Shown piece by piece: positions 22,744 to 30,578 of a stretch of 64,000 nt of DNA. The first letter of the stretch is position 1; each line of letters opens with the position of its first letter. Made by a program: the position numbers and the translations under genes. This DNA is from JAVKSL01 sp039583695 (GTDB taxonomy: Bacteria > Actinomycetota > Acidimicrobiia > Acidimicrobiales > JAJPHD01), in NCBI GenBank assembly GCA_039583695.1, contig JAVKSL010000009.1, forward strand, positions 1-64,000, written 5' to 3'. The notes beneath the pieces are model-generated. The model saw only the letters and a list, made by a program, of their open reading frames with translations, was not told the DNA's origin and did not search any database.

Positions 22744-23681
22744 ATGTCTGGCGATTCGATGTCTGGCGATTCGATGTCTGGCGATTCGATGTCTGGCGAT
22801 TCGATGTCTGGCGAGTTCACAAGCTCGATCAGGACCTTGCGAAATGCCGGCCCCAGGTCGGGGCGGCGCAGCGCCAGCGCCACGGTTGCCCGAAGAAAGT
22901 CCAGCTTGTTACCGGTGTCGTAGCGCCCCTTCTGGAAGGTGTACCCATACACGGTCTGGGTCTGGAGCAGGATGCGAATGCCGTCGGTGAGCTGGATCTC
23001 GCCCCCGCTGCCCGGGCTCACCTCCGCCAGTGCGGCGAAGATCTCCGGGGTGAACACGTAGCGGCCCATCACCGCCAGGTTGGAGGGAGCCTCGGTGGGG
23101 AGAGGCTTCTCCACGATGTCGTCGATGCGGACCAGGCTCGGCTCGACGGGCTCCACGTGCGCGCAGCCGTAGTTGGAGATCTGGGCGGGCTCCACGGCGC
23201 TGAGCGCGACCACTGAGCGCCCGTGGCGCCCGAAGGCGGACAGCATCGACTCCAAGACCTCCTCCTCCGGGTCCATGATGTCGTCGGCGAGCAGGACCAC
23301 GAAGGGCTCGCTGCCGACGTGCTGGGCCGCGATGGAGATGGCGTGGCCAAGCCCTTTTGGCTCGCGCTGGCGCACGTAGTGGATGTCGGCCATATCGGCG
23401 ATCCGGCGCACCTGGGCCAGCTCCTCTGTCTTACCCGCGGCCAGGAGGTGGTGCTCCAGCTCGAAGGATTGGTCGAAGTGGTCCTCCAAGGCTCGCTTGC
23501 CCCGGCCGGTGATGATGAGGATGTCCCGGATGCCAACCCGTACCGCCTCCTCCACCACGTACTGGATGCAGGGGGTGTCGACGAGGGGAAGCATCTCTTT
23601 GGGCTGCGCCTTGGAAGCGGGTAGGAAGCGGGTCCCCAGTCCTGCGGCAGGAATGACTGCCTTGCGCACTGCGGTGGTCAC
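22740..23681 (-). CDS. galU: UTP-glucose-1-phosphate uridylyltransferase
   Basis: About 313 residues. Makes UDP-glucose. Motifs: KAVIPAAGLGTRFLPASKA (nucleotide-binding), PKEMLPLVDTPCIQYVVEEA, PKGLGHAI, VLLADDIMD, VEKPLPTEAPSNLAVMGRYV and KGRYDTGNKLDFL. The C terminus ends in five SPDI(E) units encoded by a 15-bp tandem repeat, not part of the family. Start taken as GTG near 23681, just before TTAVRKAVIPAAG; an ATG 60 bp upstream is in frame but gives a Gly/Arg-rich lead not seen in GalU. It overlaps moeA by four bases. Confidence 0.95.
   Translation of the reverse strand: MTTAVRKAVIPAAGLGTRFLPASKAQPKEMLPLVDTPCIQYVVEEAVRVGIRDILIITGRGKRALEDHFDQSFELEHHLLAAGKTEELAQVRRIADMADIHYVRQREPKGLGHAISIAAQHVGSEPFVVLLADDIMDPEEEVLESMLSAFGRHGRSVVALSAVEPAQISNYGCAHVEPVEPSLVRIDDIVEKPLPTEAPSNLAVMGRYVFTPEIFAALAEVSPGSGGEIQLTDGIRILLQTQTVYGYTFQKGRYDTGNKLDFLRATVALALRRPDLGPAFRKVLIELVNSPDIESPDIESPDIESPDIESPDI
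22744..22815. repeat. 15-bp tandem repeat at the 3' end of galU
   Basis: Four perfect units ATGTCTGGCGATTCG (22744-22803) plus a partial fifth (22804-22815). On the minus strand each unit reads E-S-P-D-I. The array ends one base before the moeA start codon, so slippage by a unit alters the GalU tail length and its distance to the overlap, never the frame. Confidence 0.92.
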
Positions 23682-23748
23682 GGCCCGTAGTCTAGGTGGG
23701 GCGCGCGAGCCGCCGCCGAGCCAGACCCTCAGGGAGGTCATCGATTAC

Positions 23749-24222
23749 ATGCCGACGTACGAGTACGCCTGCACAACTTGTGGAATGCACATCGACGTGT
23801 TCCAGTCTTTTGCCGAAGCCCCGCTCACGACGTGTGCCAGCTGCGGAGGGGACCTGCGCAAGGTCTTCTCCCCGGTGGGCATAGCCTTCAAGGGCACCGG
23901 CTTCTACCGCAACGACAGCCGGGCCAGTGCCGGGGCCTCCAAGGCGGGGGCGGTCAAGGGTTCGGGGTCCGGCTCCGGCGACGGTGGGTCCGCCGGGTCC
24001 GGCTCCGGCGACGGTGGGTCCGCCGACGGTGGGTCCGCCGGGTCCGGGTCCGGCGACGGTGGGTCGGCCGGATCGGGCTCGGGCCCCGCCAAGGCAGGTG
24101 GCACCAACGGCAGGAGCGCCAGAGGAGGCGACTCCAGCTCTGGCGGGTCAAACGGCAGCGTATCCAAGACACCAGGCACCCGGTCCTCGGAGTCAGGGAC
24201 CAAGAGCGCCATCTCCAAGTAG
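23749..24222 (+). CDS. FmdB-family zinc ribbon protein with Gly/Ser-rich tail
   Basis: 157 residues. The first 50 are a putative regulatory FmdB-type zinc ribbon: MPTYEYACTTCGMHIDVFQS, then CASCGGDLRKVFSPVGIAFKGTGFYRND; the CxxC...CxxC set is complete. The remaining 100 residues or so are low-complexity Gly/Ser/Asp (SGSGDGGSAG-type repeats), coded by a GC-rich tandem array around 23968-24080. The function of the family in actinobacteria is unknown. It is divergent from galU. Confidence 0.85.
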   Translation: MPTYEYACTTCGMHIDVFQSFAEAPLTTCASCGGDLRKVFSPVGIAFKGTGFYRNDSRASAGASKAGAVKGSGSGSGDGGSAGSGSGDGGSADGGSAGSGSGDGGSAGSGSGPAKAGGTNGRSARGGDSSSGGSNGSVSKTPGTRSSESGTKSAISK

Positions 24223-24227
24223 AGCTA

Positions 24228-24247
24228 CTCAGGCCTTGTAGCCTGAG
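24228..24247 (+). terminator. Hairpin after the FmdB-like gene
   Basis: CTCAGGC (24228-24234) and GCCTGAG (24241-24247), perfect 7-bp arms with a 6-nt loop, start 6 bp after the stop codon. No long T-run. Good position for a transcription terminator of 23749-24222. Confidence 0.6.
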
Positions 24248-24313
24248 GGTGACATCCGTCGCCCGACCTTAGACCAGTGGAGACGTTGCTGCACGATGGA
24301 CCAACGACGGCAC

Positions 24314-25672
24314 TCAGGCGCCGCTGAGGCTCACGTCCGCAATCGCTAGGGTCACCCCGGCGGCAATGCCGGGACCCCACTCGAGGTCGCCCCCGACTGC
24401 CACCACGTCTCGCAGCATCCGCTGGATCGTCGAGGCTATGGTGACCTCCCGGACCGGCTCAGCCAAGCTCCCGTCCCGGATCATGAGTCCCTCGGCGCCA
24501 ACCGAGAAGTCCCCGCTGATCGGGTTCACCCCCGAATGCACTCCCGTGATCGACTGGACCAGCATCCCCTCACCCACGGCCGCCATGACCTCGGCCTGCG
24601 ACAACGCGCCCGGCTGGAGCGACAGTGCCTGGCACCCAACCCCGGGCGCGCTGCGAAACCCACCCCTCACCGCCGAGGCGGTAGAGGCCTTCCCGGCCCT
24701 CCGTCCAGCGTAGGAGTCGTAGACGAACCCGCGGAGCACGCCGTCGGAGATGAGCACGTTGCGACGGCAAGCCAGGCCCTCGCCGTCATGCGTGCTAGCG
24801 CCGAAGGCCGCGGGGTCGGTGGGGTCGTCGATGAGGGTGAGCGTGCCCACCCCCACCGATTCGCCCAGCCGGTCGGCGAACAGGGAGCGCCCCTTCTCGA
24901 CGGACTCTCCCGAGAGGGTCCCCGCCAGGATCCCCAGCAGCGTCGTCGTCACCCGCCGGTCCAGGACCACGGTGAGCCGCCCCGAAGCAGCCTTGCGCGC
25001 CCCCAGCATCCGTGTGGATCGCTCCACCGCCTCGCTCGCTGCGCGTGCCAGGTCAAGGTGCCCCGGGCCCCGGCCCACGGTGTAACCGCTGGCAGTCTGG
25101 GTCTCCTCGCCCTCCCCGGCGATGGCAGAGGCAGCCAGGTAGCAGCCGGTCCCCCTGGAGGTGACGGCTATGCCTGTCGTGCTGGCAATGGCCGCCTCCC
25201 CGGAGCCGTCCCCGTAGTCAGCCGACTGGACCGCGCGGATGCGGCCATCGCCGCGTCTGACGGCCGCCTCCAGCTCCAGCGCCATGGCCACCTTGGCCTC
25301 GGTCGCCAGTGAGGCCAGCTCGTCGGACCAAAGGTCCAGTGGCGCCGCCGCCACCCCGTCTGGTCCAGTCAGGCCGACGTGTGGATCGGGGGTGGCGAAG
25401 GCGGCATTGTCCCGAGCCTCGGCGAGCGTCTCGGCGAGCACGTCATCGGCGAGCGAGCCGGCGTAGGCAAAGCCCTGGCGCCGGCCGAGAAGGACCCGGA
25501 TGCCCACGCCCGAGGACTCCGCGGACGAAAGGTACTCCACCTCGCCCTCGTAAGCCCGGATGTCGGTGCTTCGGGAACGAGAGACGTACGCCTCCACCCC
25601 CTCGCCGTCTCGTGCCCAGCCCACAATGCGCTCGGCGATGGCCGCCAGCTCCGCGCAGCTGCCCTCAGGCAC
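24314..25672 (-). CDS. pmbA: TldE/PmbA-family metalloprotease subunit
   Basis: 452 residues, partner of TldD in a heterodimeric peptidase that trims modified peptides or unfolded proteins. Family features: RAYEGEVEYLSSAESSGVGIRVL, GFAYAGSL, and the C-terminal GVHSGVNPISGDFSVGAEGLMI and SLAEPVREVTIAS. It lacks a HExxxH motif, as expected for the E subunit. It follows tldD by 34 bp on the same strand, so both are likely made in equal amounts. Confidence 0.92.
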   Translation of the reverse strand: MPEGSCAELAAIAERIVGWARDGEGVEAYVSRSRSTDIRAYEGEVEYLSSAESSGVGIRVLLGRRQGFAYAGSLADDVLAETLAEARDNAAFATPDPHVGLTGPDGVAAAPLDLWSDELASLATEAKVAMALELEAAVRRGDGRIRAVQSADYGDGSGEAAIASTTGIAVTSRGTGCYLAASAIAGEGEETQTASGYTVGRGPGHLDLARAASEAVERSTRMLGARKAASGRLTVVLDRRVTTTLLGILAGTLSGESVEKGRSLFADRLGESVGVGTLTLIDDPTDPAAFGASTHDGEGLACRRNVLISDGVLRGFVYDSYAGRRAGKASTASAVRGGFRSAPGVGCQALSLQPGALSQAEVMAAVGEGMLVQSITGVHSGVNPISGDFSVGAEGLMIRDGSLAEPVREVTIASTIQRMLRDVVAVGGDLEWGPGIAAGVTLAIADVSLSGA

Positions 25673-25706
25673 CGGCCGTCATCCCGCGATGGCGGCGCAG
25701 CCGCCC

Positions 25707-27140
25707 TCAGGCACCGGCCGTGCCCCCTACCGTCACTCCGGTAATCCGCAGGGTCGGCTGCCCGCAGCCCACCGGCACCGACTGGCCGTCCTTGCCGCAG
25801 GTGCCGGGGCACATGGCAAAGTCGCTGGCCACCACGTCGATCCGGCTCAGCACGTCGGGGCCGTTGCCGATCAGGTTGGCGTCGCGCAGGGGCTCGGTGA
25901 TGTGGCCCCCCTCGATCAGATACGCCTCGGTCATGCCGAACACGAAATCACCCGTGGCGGTGTTCACCTGTCCCCCACCCAGCTTTGCCACGTAGACCCC
26001 GTAAGGGGTCTGGGCGACCACTTCCTCGGGGTCCTCGGCGCCCGCCAGCAAGAAGGTGTTGGTCATGCGCACCATCGGCAGATGCTGGTAGCTCTGGCGG
26101 CGCCCGTTGCCCGAGGAAGCCCGGCCCTCCTGGTGCGCCCGCAGCCAGTCCCACATGTAATCGGTGAGCACCCCGTTCTCGATCAGCACGCTGCGCTGGG
26201 CCGGGCGCCCCTCGTCGTCCACTGCGCAGGTGCCCCACTCGCGCCCCACCGTGCCGTCGTCCACCAGGGTAACCAGCGGGCTGGCCACCGCCTCGCCCAC
26301 CCGTCCGGTGTACACCGAGGAGTCCTTGACTATGTGGTCCGCCTCCAAGCCATGCCCGCAGGCCTCGTGAAACAGGATGCCCCCGGTGCCCCCCTTGATC
26401 ACCACCGGCAGCACACCGCTCGGGGCCGGGCGCGCCGACAGCTTGGCGACAGCTCGCCGGGCCGCCTCCCGGGCCACCCACTCCACGTCCACCCCGCCGC
26501 CAACCGCCGGGTCGAACAGCTCGAAGCCGACTGTGTTGGCCACCGACTCGAAACCGCTCTGCATCCCGGTATCGCCCACCGCCACGCACGACACCGCCAG
26601 CCTGGTCCGCACCTGGTCGTCGCCCGCCAGCAACCCGTCACTGTTGGCCACCATCATCCGCCGGTGGCTGTCGCCGTAGGCGACCGAGACCTGGCGGATC
26701 GACCCCCCCGCCGAGCGGGCCGCTTCGTCGGCGCGCAAAAGCAGCTCCACCTTGGAAGCCTTGGCCACGTCGCTCGGGTACACGGTGACCTCGTCCGAGG
26801 CCAGCCTCCTGTCCGACGGGCTCCCGAGCGCCACGCTGCGCTGGCCCCCTTGCTTACCTCGCGCGACCGCCGCGGCAGCTTCGGCAGCTCTGAGCAGCCC
26901 GGGCTCAGAGAGGTCCGCGGTGTGCGCAAAGCCTGTCGTCTCCCCCACCACCACGCGGATCCCGGCCCCACGGTCGCGCCCCGAAGCCAGCTCCTCCACC
27001 CTTGTATCGTCGAGCGAGGCCGACGTAGCCCGTCGGTCCTCCGCGAACAGCTCGGCGAAGTCCCCGCCGTTGCGCAGGGCGCCAGCCAGGACGCGCTCGA
27101 CGACACCAGGATCCACCAGGGGTGCGGCCTCGACCATCAC
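25707..27140 (-). CDS. tldD: TldD metalloprotease subunit
   Basis: 477 residues. The zinc site HEACGHGLEADHIVKDSS (HExxxH) identifies the catalytic subunit; other family blocks are RDRGAGIRVVVGETTGFAHTA, IENGVLTDYMWD and GQVNTATGDFVFGMTEAYLIEGG. Starts GTG ATG (27140 or 27137), one base after the mobA stop region. Paired with pmbA downstream. Its natural substrate in this organism is unknown; in other bacteria the pair matures peptide antibiotics. Confidence 0.95.
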   Translation of the reverse strand: MMVEAAPLVDPGVVERVLAGALRNGGDFAELFAEDRRATSASLDDTRVEELASGRDRGAGIRVVVGETTGFAHTADLSEPGLLRAAEAAAAVARGKQGGQRSVALGSPSDRRLASDEVTVYPSDVAKASKVELLLRADEAARSAGGSIRQVSVAYGDSHRRMMVANSDGLLAGDDQVRTRLAVSCVAVGDTGMQSGFESVANTVGFELFDPAVGGGVDVEWVAREAARRAVAKLSARPAPSGVLPVVIKGGTGGILFHEACGHGLEADHIVKDSSVYTGRVGEAVASPLVTLVDDGTVGREWGTCAVDDEGRPAQRSVLIENGVLTDYMWDWLRAHQEGRASSGNGRRQSYQHLPMVRMTNTFLLAGAEDPEEVVAQTPYGVYVAKLGGGQVNTATGDFVFGMTEAYLIEGGHITEPLRDANLIGNGPDVLSRIDVVASDFAMCPGTCGKDGQSVPVGCGQPTLRITGVTVGGTAGA

Positions 27141-27141
27141 C

Positions 27142-27954
27142 TCACCGTAGCTGGCCTGGTCCAGCGAGCACCACCGTGTCCCCGGCCACCAGCGCCAGCT
27201 CGGACTCCGAGCGGACCTGCTCGCCGTTCAGCAACACCTCGCCACCCAGGCCCGCCCCTGCCAGATCCGCAGCGCCCCCCAGGGTGGAGGCCCTCACCAG
27301 GACCCGCCGGCCTGCGTGCTCCACCGCCACCTCGGGCTCGGGCCGCTCCAGCGCGGCAGCGTACTCGTCCGGACGGTTCAAGTTGTGGATCGACTCCAGC
27401 TCGGGGTCCAGCGCCGCCACCTGCAGGTCGCCCAGCAGCCACCTCTCATCGGCCAGCCGGGTGGTGCAGCGCTCGAAGAGCGCCGAGACCCGACCCCGAC
27501 CTCCGGCCAGAAGAGCGTCGACCTCGGCCAGCACCGACGGCCGGTACGCAGCGGCGAGGGGCTGCTGAAAGCCCCCCACAACGGGGGCACACGCCTCGAA
27601 TCCCCCAGAGCACCCCTCGAGCACCCGACGCACGAAGGCCGGATGGAGAAATGGAGCATCTGTGCAGCAGACAAATGTGCCCTCGCACCTCCCGCGCGCC
27701 GCCGCCAGGCCAGCGGCGATCCCCGCCAGCGGCCCCTTGCCGGGCACGGCGTCGGTCACCACCCGGGTCCCGGCAGGAAGGCCGCCGAGCACCTGTCCCG
27801 GCGCGGCCACCACGATGACCGGACCGTCCACTGCGCGGGCGACGATGCTCACCACCCGGCCCAGCAGGGTCGAGCCGTGCCAGGGAAGCGACGCCTTGTC
27901 GAGCCCCATCCTCGACGAGCGGCCGCCCGCCAGCACTATCCCCGCGCTGATCAA
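27142..27954 (-). CDS. mobA: Molybdenum cofactor guanylyltransferase MobA with C-terminal extension
   Basis: 270 residues; family usual about 190-200. N-terminal nucleotidyltransferase: GIVLAGGRSSRMGLDKASLP, then GPLAGIAAGLAAARG and CCTDAPFLHPAFVRRV, the GTP/Moco site. Residues 200-270 (from about RPEPEVAVEHAGRRVLVRAS to the end) are extra: strands plus LNGEQVRSESELALVAGDTV read like a small beta-grasp (MoaD/ThiS-like) domain, without the terminal Gly-Gly. TTG start at 27954 overlaps the crtZ stop. Followed directly by tldD. Confidence 0.88.
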   Translation of the reverse strand: MISAGIVLAGGRSSRMGLDKASLPWHGSTLLGRVVSIVARAVDGPVIVVAAPGQVLGGLPAGTRVVTDAVPGKGPLAGIAAGLAAARGRCEGTFVCCTDAPFLHPAFVRRVLEGCSGGFEACAPVVGGFQQPLAAAYRPSVLAEVDALLAGGRGRVSALFERCTTRLADERWLLGDLQVAALDPELESIHNLNRPDEYAAALERPEPEVAVEHAGRRVLVRASTLGGAADLAGAGLGGEVLLNGEQVRSESELALVAGDTVVLAGPGQLR

Positions 27955-28424
27955 CTCTCCGCCAGCACCCTCATTTGAGCGGGGACGATGGGAAACAGCA
28001 TCCCGTACGGCTCACCCCCGTAGAGATGATGAAAGCGGTGAGCCTCCTTGAGGCGTTCGAGCACCGCCACCCGCGGCGGGCGACCAAGCCGGGCATGGAT
28101 ATAGACGTCGTGCACCAGGCCGTACGCCGCCCCATACGCAGTGACCCCGCAACCGACGCTCAGCAGTGCGCGGAGCGACGAGCGGCGGCTCCCCGCGGCC
28201 ATGGCGAGCACAGTGAGGGTGGCGAAGATGCACGGGAAGGCGTCATTGGCCTCCAGCGCCCCTGCCCGAGCCTCAAGCTCGGCGCCCCTGCCCTCGTGGT
28301 GACTGCGGTGGGCCACCCAGCCCACCCCGTGCATCACCCAACGGTGAGCCGCGTAGGTCGCGGGCTCCATGGCCAAGAAGCTGCCGATCCCGGCCAGGAC
28401 GCTCTGCCTCATCTCTCGGCCCAT
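27951..28424 (-). CDS. crtZ: Beta-carotene hydroxylase (CrtZ-like, fatty acid hydroxylase superfamily)
   Basis: 157 residues, di-iron membrane hydroxylase. Histidine boxes: AAHRWVMHG, AHRSHHEGRG, VHDVYIHARLG and AHRFHHLYGGEPYGMLFP, the CrtZ order; about four membrane segments. It adds 3-hydroxyl groups to beta-ionone rings. ATG at 28424 preferred (MGREMRQSVL); ATG 28412 is an alternative. It lies 20 bp after one copy of the 57-bp repeat and is separated by 3.9 kb from the lycopene cyclase genes on the same strand. Its stop overlaps mobA. Confidence 0.85.
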   Translation of the reverse strand: MGREMRQSVLAGIGSFLAMEPATYAAHRWVMHGVGWVAHRSHHEGRGAELEARAGALEANDAFPCIFATLTVLAMAAGSRRSSLRALLSVGCGVTAYGAAYGLVHDVYIHARLGRPPRVAVLERLKEAHRFHHLYGGEPYGMLFPIVPAQMRVLAES

Positions 28425-28444
28425 GCTATCCCCGCCGGCCCGCC

Positions 28445-28501
28445 CTCGATCTCGCCAGCGGTTGCACTTAGGCCCCTTTTTGGGGTCAAACCGCGATAAC
28501 T
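28445..28501. repeat. 57-bp direct repeat, left copy (upstream of crtZ)
   Basis: Identical over 57 bp to 32349-32405, same orientation. It contains CCCCTTTTTGGGG, a small hairpin, and the core AGCGGTTGCACTTAGG. With the right copy it brackets the ABC transporter genes. Between this copy and the transporter lie two further degenerate copies of the core (around 28527-28555 and 28567-28595). Confidence 0.95.
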
Positions 28502-28526
28502 CCAGCATCTCTGGTGCCGGACTTCC

Positions 28527-28595
28527 GAAGCGGTTGCACTTAGCCCGCTTCAACAGCCCTGCTGCTAGATCTCGCAAGCAGTCGTGCTTGGCCAC
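28527..28595. repeat. Two degenerate copies of the repeat core
   Basis: GAAGCGGTTGCACTTAGCCC (about 28527-28546) and GATCTCGCAAGCAGTCGTGC (about 28567-28586) echo the GATCTCGCCAGCGGTTGCAC start of the 57-bp repeat. They suggest an older, decayed array or a dispersed repeat family. Confidence 0.6.
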
Positions 28596-28615
28596 CTGTG
28601 CGGTGTTGCCTGGGC

Positions 28616-29590
28616 TCAGGTAGGCCCACCGCCTTTGAGCGTCGCGCTGGCACGAGGTGCCAAAATCGGCACGGGCCGCCTCCCCCCCCAGCTCATCAGC
28701 TCCGCCTGGATACTCGGGTCGACAACATCGCGGACGCGATCTGCCAGCAGGTAGGCCGATAGGGCGACGAGGCCGACGGCGAGTCCCGGGATGACCATCA
28801 ACCATGGATCGCGCGCCTGGTAAGGCTCGGCAGCGCTCAGCATGTTGCCCCACTCCGGGGTCGGCGGGTTGACGCCGAGCCCAAGAAACGAGAATGACGC
28901 CACGCCGAGCAGGGCTCCGGCAAAGTCGAGGCCGAAGTACACAGTTAGCTCTCCTCGTACCCCTCGAAGGATATGGTGAACCATGATCCGCCCCCGAGTC
29001 GACCCAATGGCTCGGGCCGCATCGACGAAAGGCTGTTCCCGCAGGATCAGCACTCGTGCCCGTACGACTCGTGCGTATCCAACCCACCACGTGCTCACCA
29101 TCGCGAGTATCAGGTTTCCAAAGCCCGGCCCCAGCACCGCGAGGATCGCAAATGCCACGAGGATGGCGGGCAGTGCCATGACCGAGTCCACGATGCGCAT
29201 CATGAGGGTGTCGAGGATGCCGCCGGTATAGCCGACCACGACGCCTATACCCGATCCAACCACCGCCGCCGCGACGGCCACGACCAAGGCGGCCCCCAGG
29301 CTCGCCCTGCCGCCATACAGGAGACGGCTCCACTCGTCCCGGCCGAGCCAGTCGGTGCCCAACAGGTGTGACCAGCTCGGACCCGCGAAGCGCTGCATCA
29401 CGTCGACCCTGTCGGGGTTGTAAGTGTGCAGGTATGGAGCGAGGAGGACAACGCTCCCCACGAGGGTGAGCGCCCCCACTGCGAACGCTCCGTGCGGGCT
29501 GCCGACGACGAGCCTGAAGGCGCGCGGTCTCCTCAGACTGACTCCGCTGACAGCTAGCCGCGTTCTCCTGGCTGTTACGAGGACGCTCAT
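28616..29590 (-). CDS. Peptide/nickel-type ABC transporter permease (DppC-like)
   Basis: 324-residue inner-membrane permease. N-terminal segment then PDRVDVMQRFAGPSWSHLLG and the family hallmark GTDWLGRDEWSRLLYGGRASL; the coupling-helix EAA region is RVVRARVLILREQPFVDAARAIG; C-terminal FSFLGLGVNPPTPEWGNMLS. Six transmembrane helices expected. Pairs with the DppB-like permease upstream (2 bp gap). No ATP-binding subunits are encoded here, so it would need ATPases from elsewhere. Confidence 0.9.
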   Translation of the reverse strand: MSVLVTARRTRLAVSGVSLRRPRAFRLVVGSPHGAFAVGALTLVGSVVLLAPYLHTYNPDRVDVMQRFAGPSWSHLLGTDWLGRDEWSRLLYGGRASLGAALVVAVAAAVVGSGIGVVVGYTGGILDTLMMRIVDSVMALPAILVAFAILAVLGPGFGNLILAMVSTWWVGYARVVRARVLILREQPFVDAARAIGSTRGRIMVHHILRGVRGELTVYFGLDFAGALLGVASFSFLGLGVNPPTPEWGNMLSAAEPYQARDPWLMVIPGLAVGLVALSAYLLADRVRDVVDPSIQAELMSWGGRRPVPILAPRASATLKGGGPT

Positions 29591-29592
29591 GG

Positions 29593-30537
29593 CTATCCGA
29601 CCGCCCTGCCTAGCCGGACGCGAGGGTCCAGCAGCGGGTACGCGAGGTCCACGGCAAGGTTGACGACAAGGAACACTGTCCCCGCCAGCAGGATGAGCCC
29701 CTGGATCAGCGGGTAGTCTCGATCAAAGATCGCGGTGATGGTGAGCTGCCCCACACCCGGCCACGCGAAGATCTCTTCGACGATCACGGTACCGAGCATC
29801 AATCCCCCTGTGATCGAGCCCGCGAGGGTGACCACGACGGCGAGCGCGTTCGGCAGGGCGTGGCGGATCACGACGGCCGGCGTCGAGAGCCCCTTGGCAC
29901 GTGCGGTGCGCACGAAGTCCTCACCCAGCACCTCGAGCAGGCTGGCCCGCATCACCCGCGAAAGTACGGCCATCGGTCCAAGCGCAAGCGTAAGCACGGG
30001 CAAAAACATGCTCGCGAGCCCGGCCTCGCCGACTGCGGGCAGCACGCGCAGCCGTACCGCGAACACCTCGATCAGGAGCAGACCCACCCAGAAGGAGGGA
30101 AACGACGCACCGGTGAGCGACATCACGCGAACCAGGTGGTCAAGGGGTGAGTCCCGCCAGAGCGCGGCAACGCTTCCCAGGGCCACTCCGCCGAGCAACG
30201 CCAGAGCTGCCGCCGGCAACGCCAATCGCAAGGTCGTCGGCAGCCGGTGCCCGATCTCCGTGACCACCGGCTCCCCCGTAAAGAAGGACGTCCCGAGGTT
30301 CCCGGTCACCACCCCTCCGAGCCAGTGCTCGTAGCGGATCAGGAAGGGGGCATCCAGGCCCCATTTACGCTCCTGCTGGACCACCTGAGCGGCCGTAGGC
30401 TCCTGACCCAGGCGCTGGAACAGGTAGGTCTCGACGGGATTGCCCGGAGCCAACGTCGTAAGGCCATAGGTGGCCAGGCTGAGCAGGAACAGGCTCGGCA
30501 CGAACAGCAGCACGCGCCGGAGCGCGTAGCGCCACAC
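29593..30537 (-). CDS. Peptide/nickel-type ABC transporter permease (DppB-like)
   Basis: 314 residues, six membrane helices. Family blocks: MWRYALRRVLLFVPSLFLLS, APGNPVETYLFQRLG, DAPFLIRYEHWLGGVVTGNLG, SFPSFWVGLLLIEVFAVRL, and the EAA loop RVMRASLLEVLGEDFVRTARAKGLS. C-terminal DLAYPLLDPRVRLG. It forms the channel with the gene downstream. It lies 41 bp below the substrate-binding gene on the same strand, one operon. Confidence 0.9.
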   Translation of the reverse strand: MWRYALRRVLLFVPSLFLLSLATYGLTTLAPGNPVETYLFQRLGQEPTAAQVVQQERKWGLDAPFLIRYEHWLGGVVTGNLGTSFFTGEPVVTEIGHRLPTTLRLALPAAALALLGGVALGSVAALWRDSPLDHLVRVMSLTGASFPSFWVGLLLIEVFAVRLRVLPAVGEAGLASMFLPVLTLALGPMAVLSRVMRASLLEVLGEDFVRTARAKGLSTPAVVIRHALPNALAVVVTLAGSITGGLMLGTVIVEEIFAWPGVGQLTITAIFDRDYPLIQGLILLAGTVFLVVNLAVDLAYPLLDPRVRLGRAVG

Positions 30538-30578
30538 GGCCGGCTAGAGCGCTGCCGGGCGACGCGGGAGGGTTCCGC

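Noticed and set aside
28448..28595. Repeat cores spaced along 150 bp, at first suggesting a CRISPR-like array
   Set aside because: Only three units, degenerate, with unequal spacing and no cas genes. Treated as a dispersed repeat.
28425..29333. Long frame continuing upstream of crtZ through the DppC-like gene
   Set aside because: Out-of-frame reading of the permease gene, without family features; CrtZ homologues begin near 28424.
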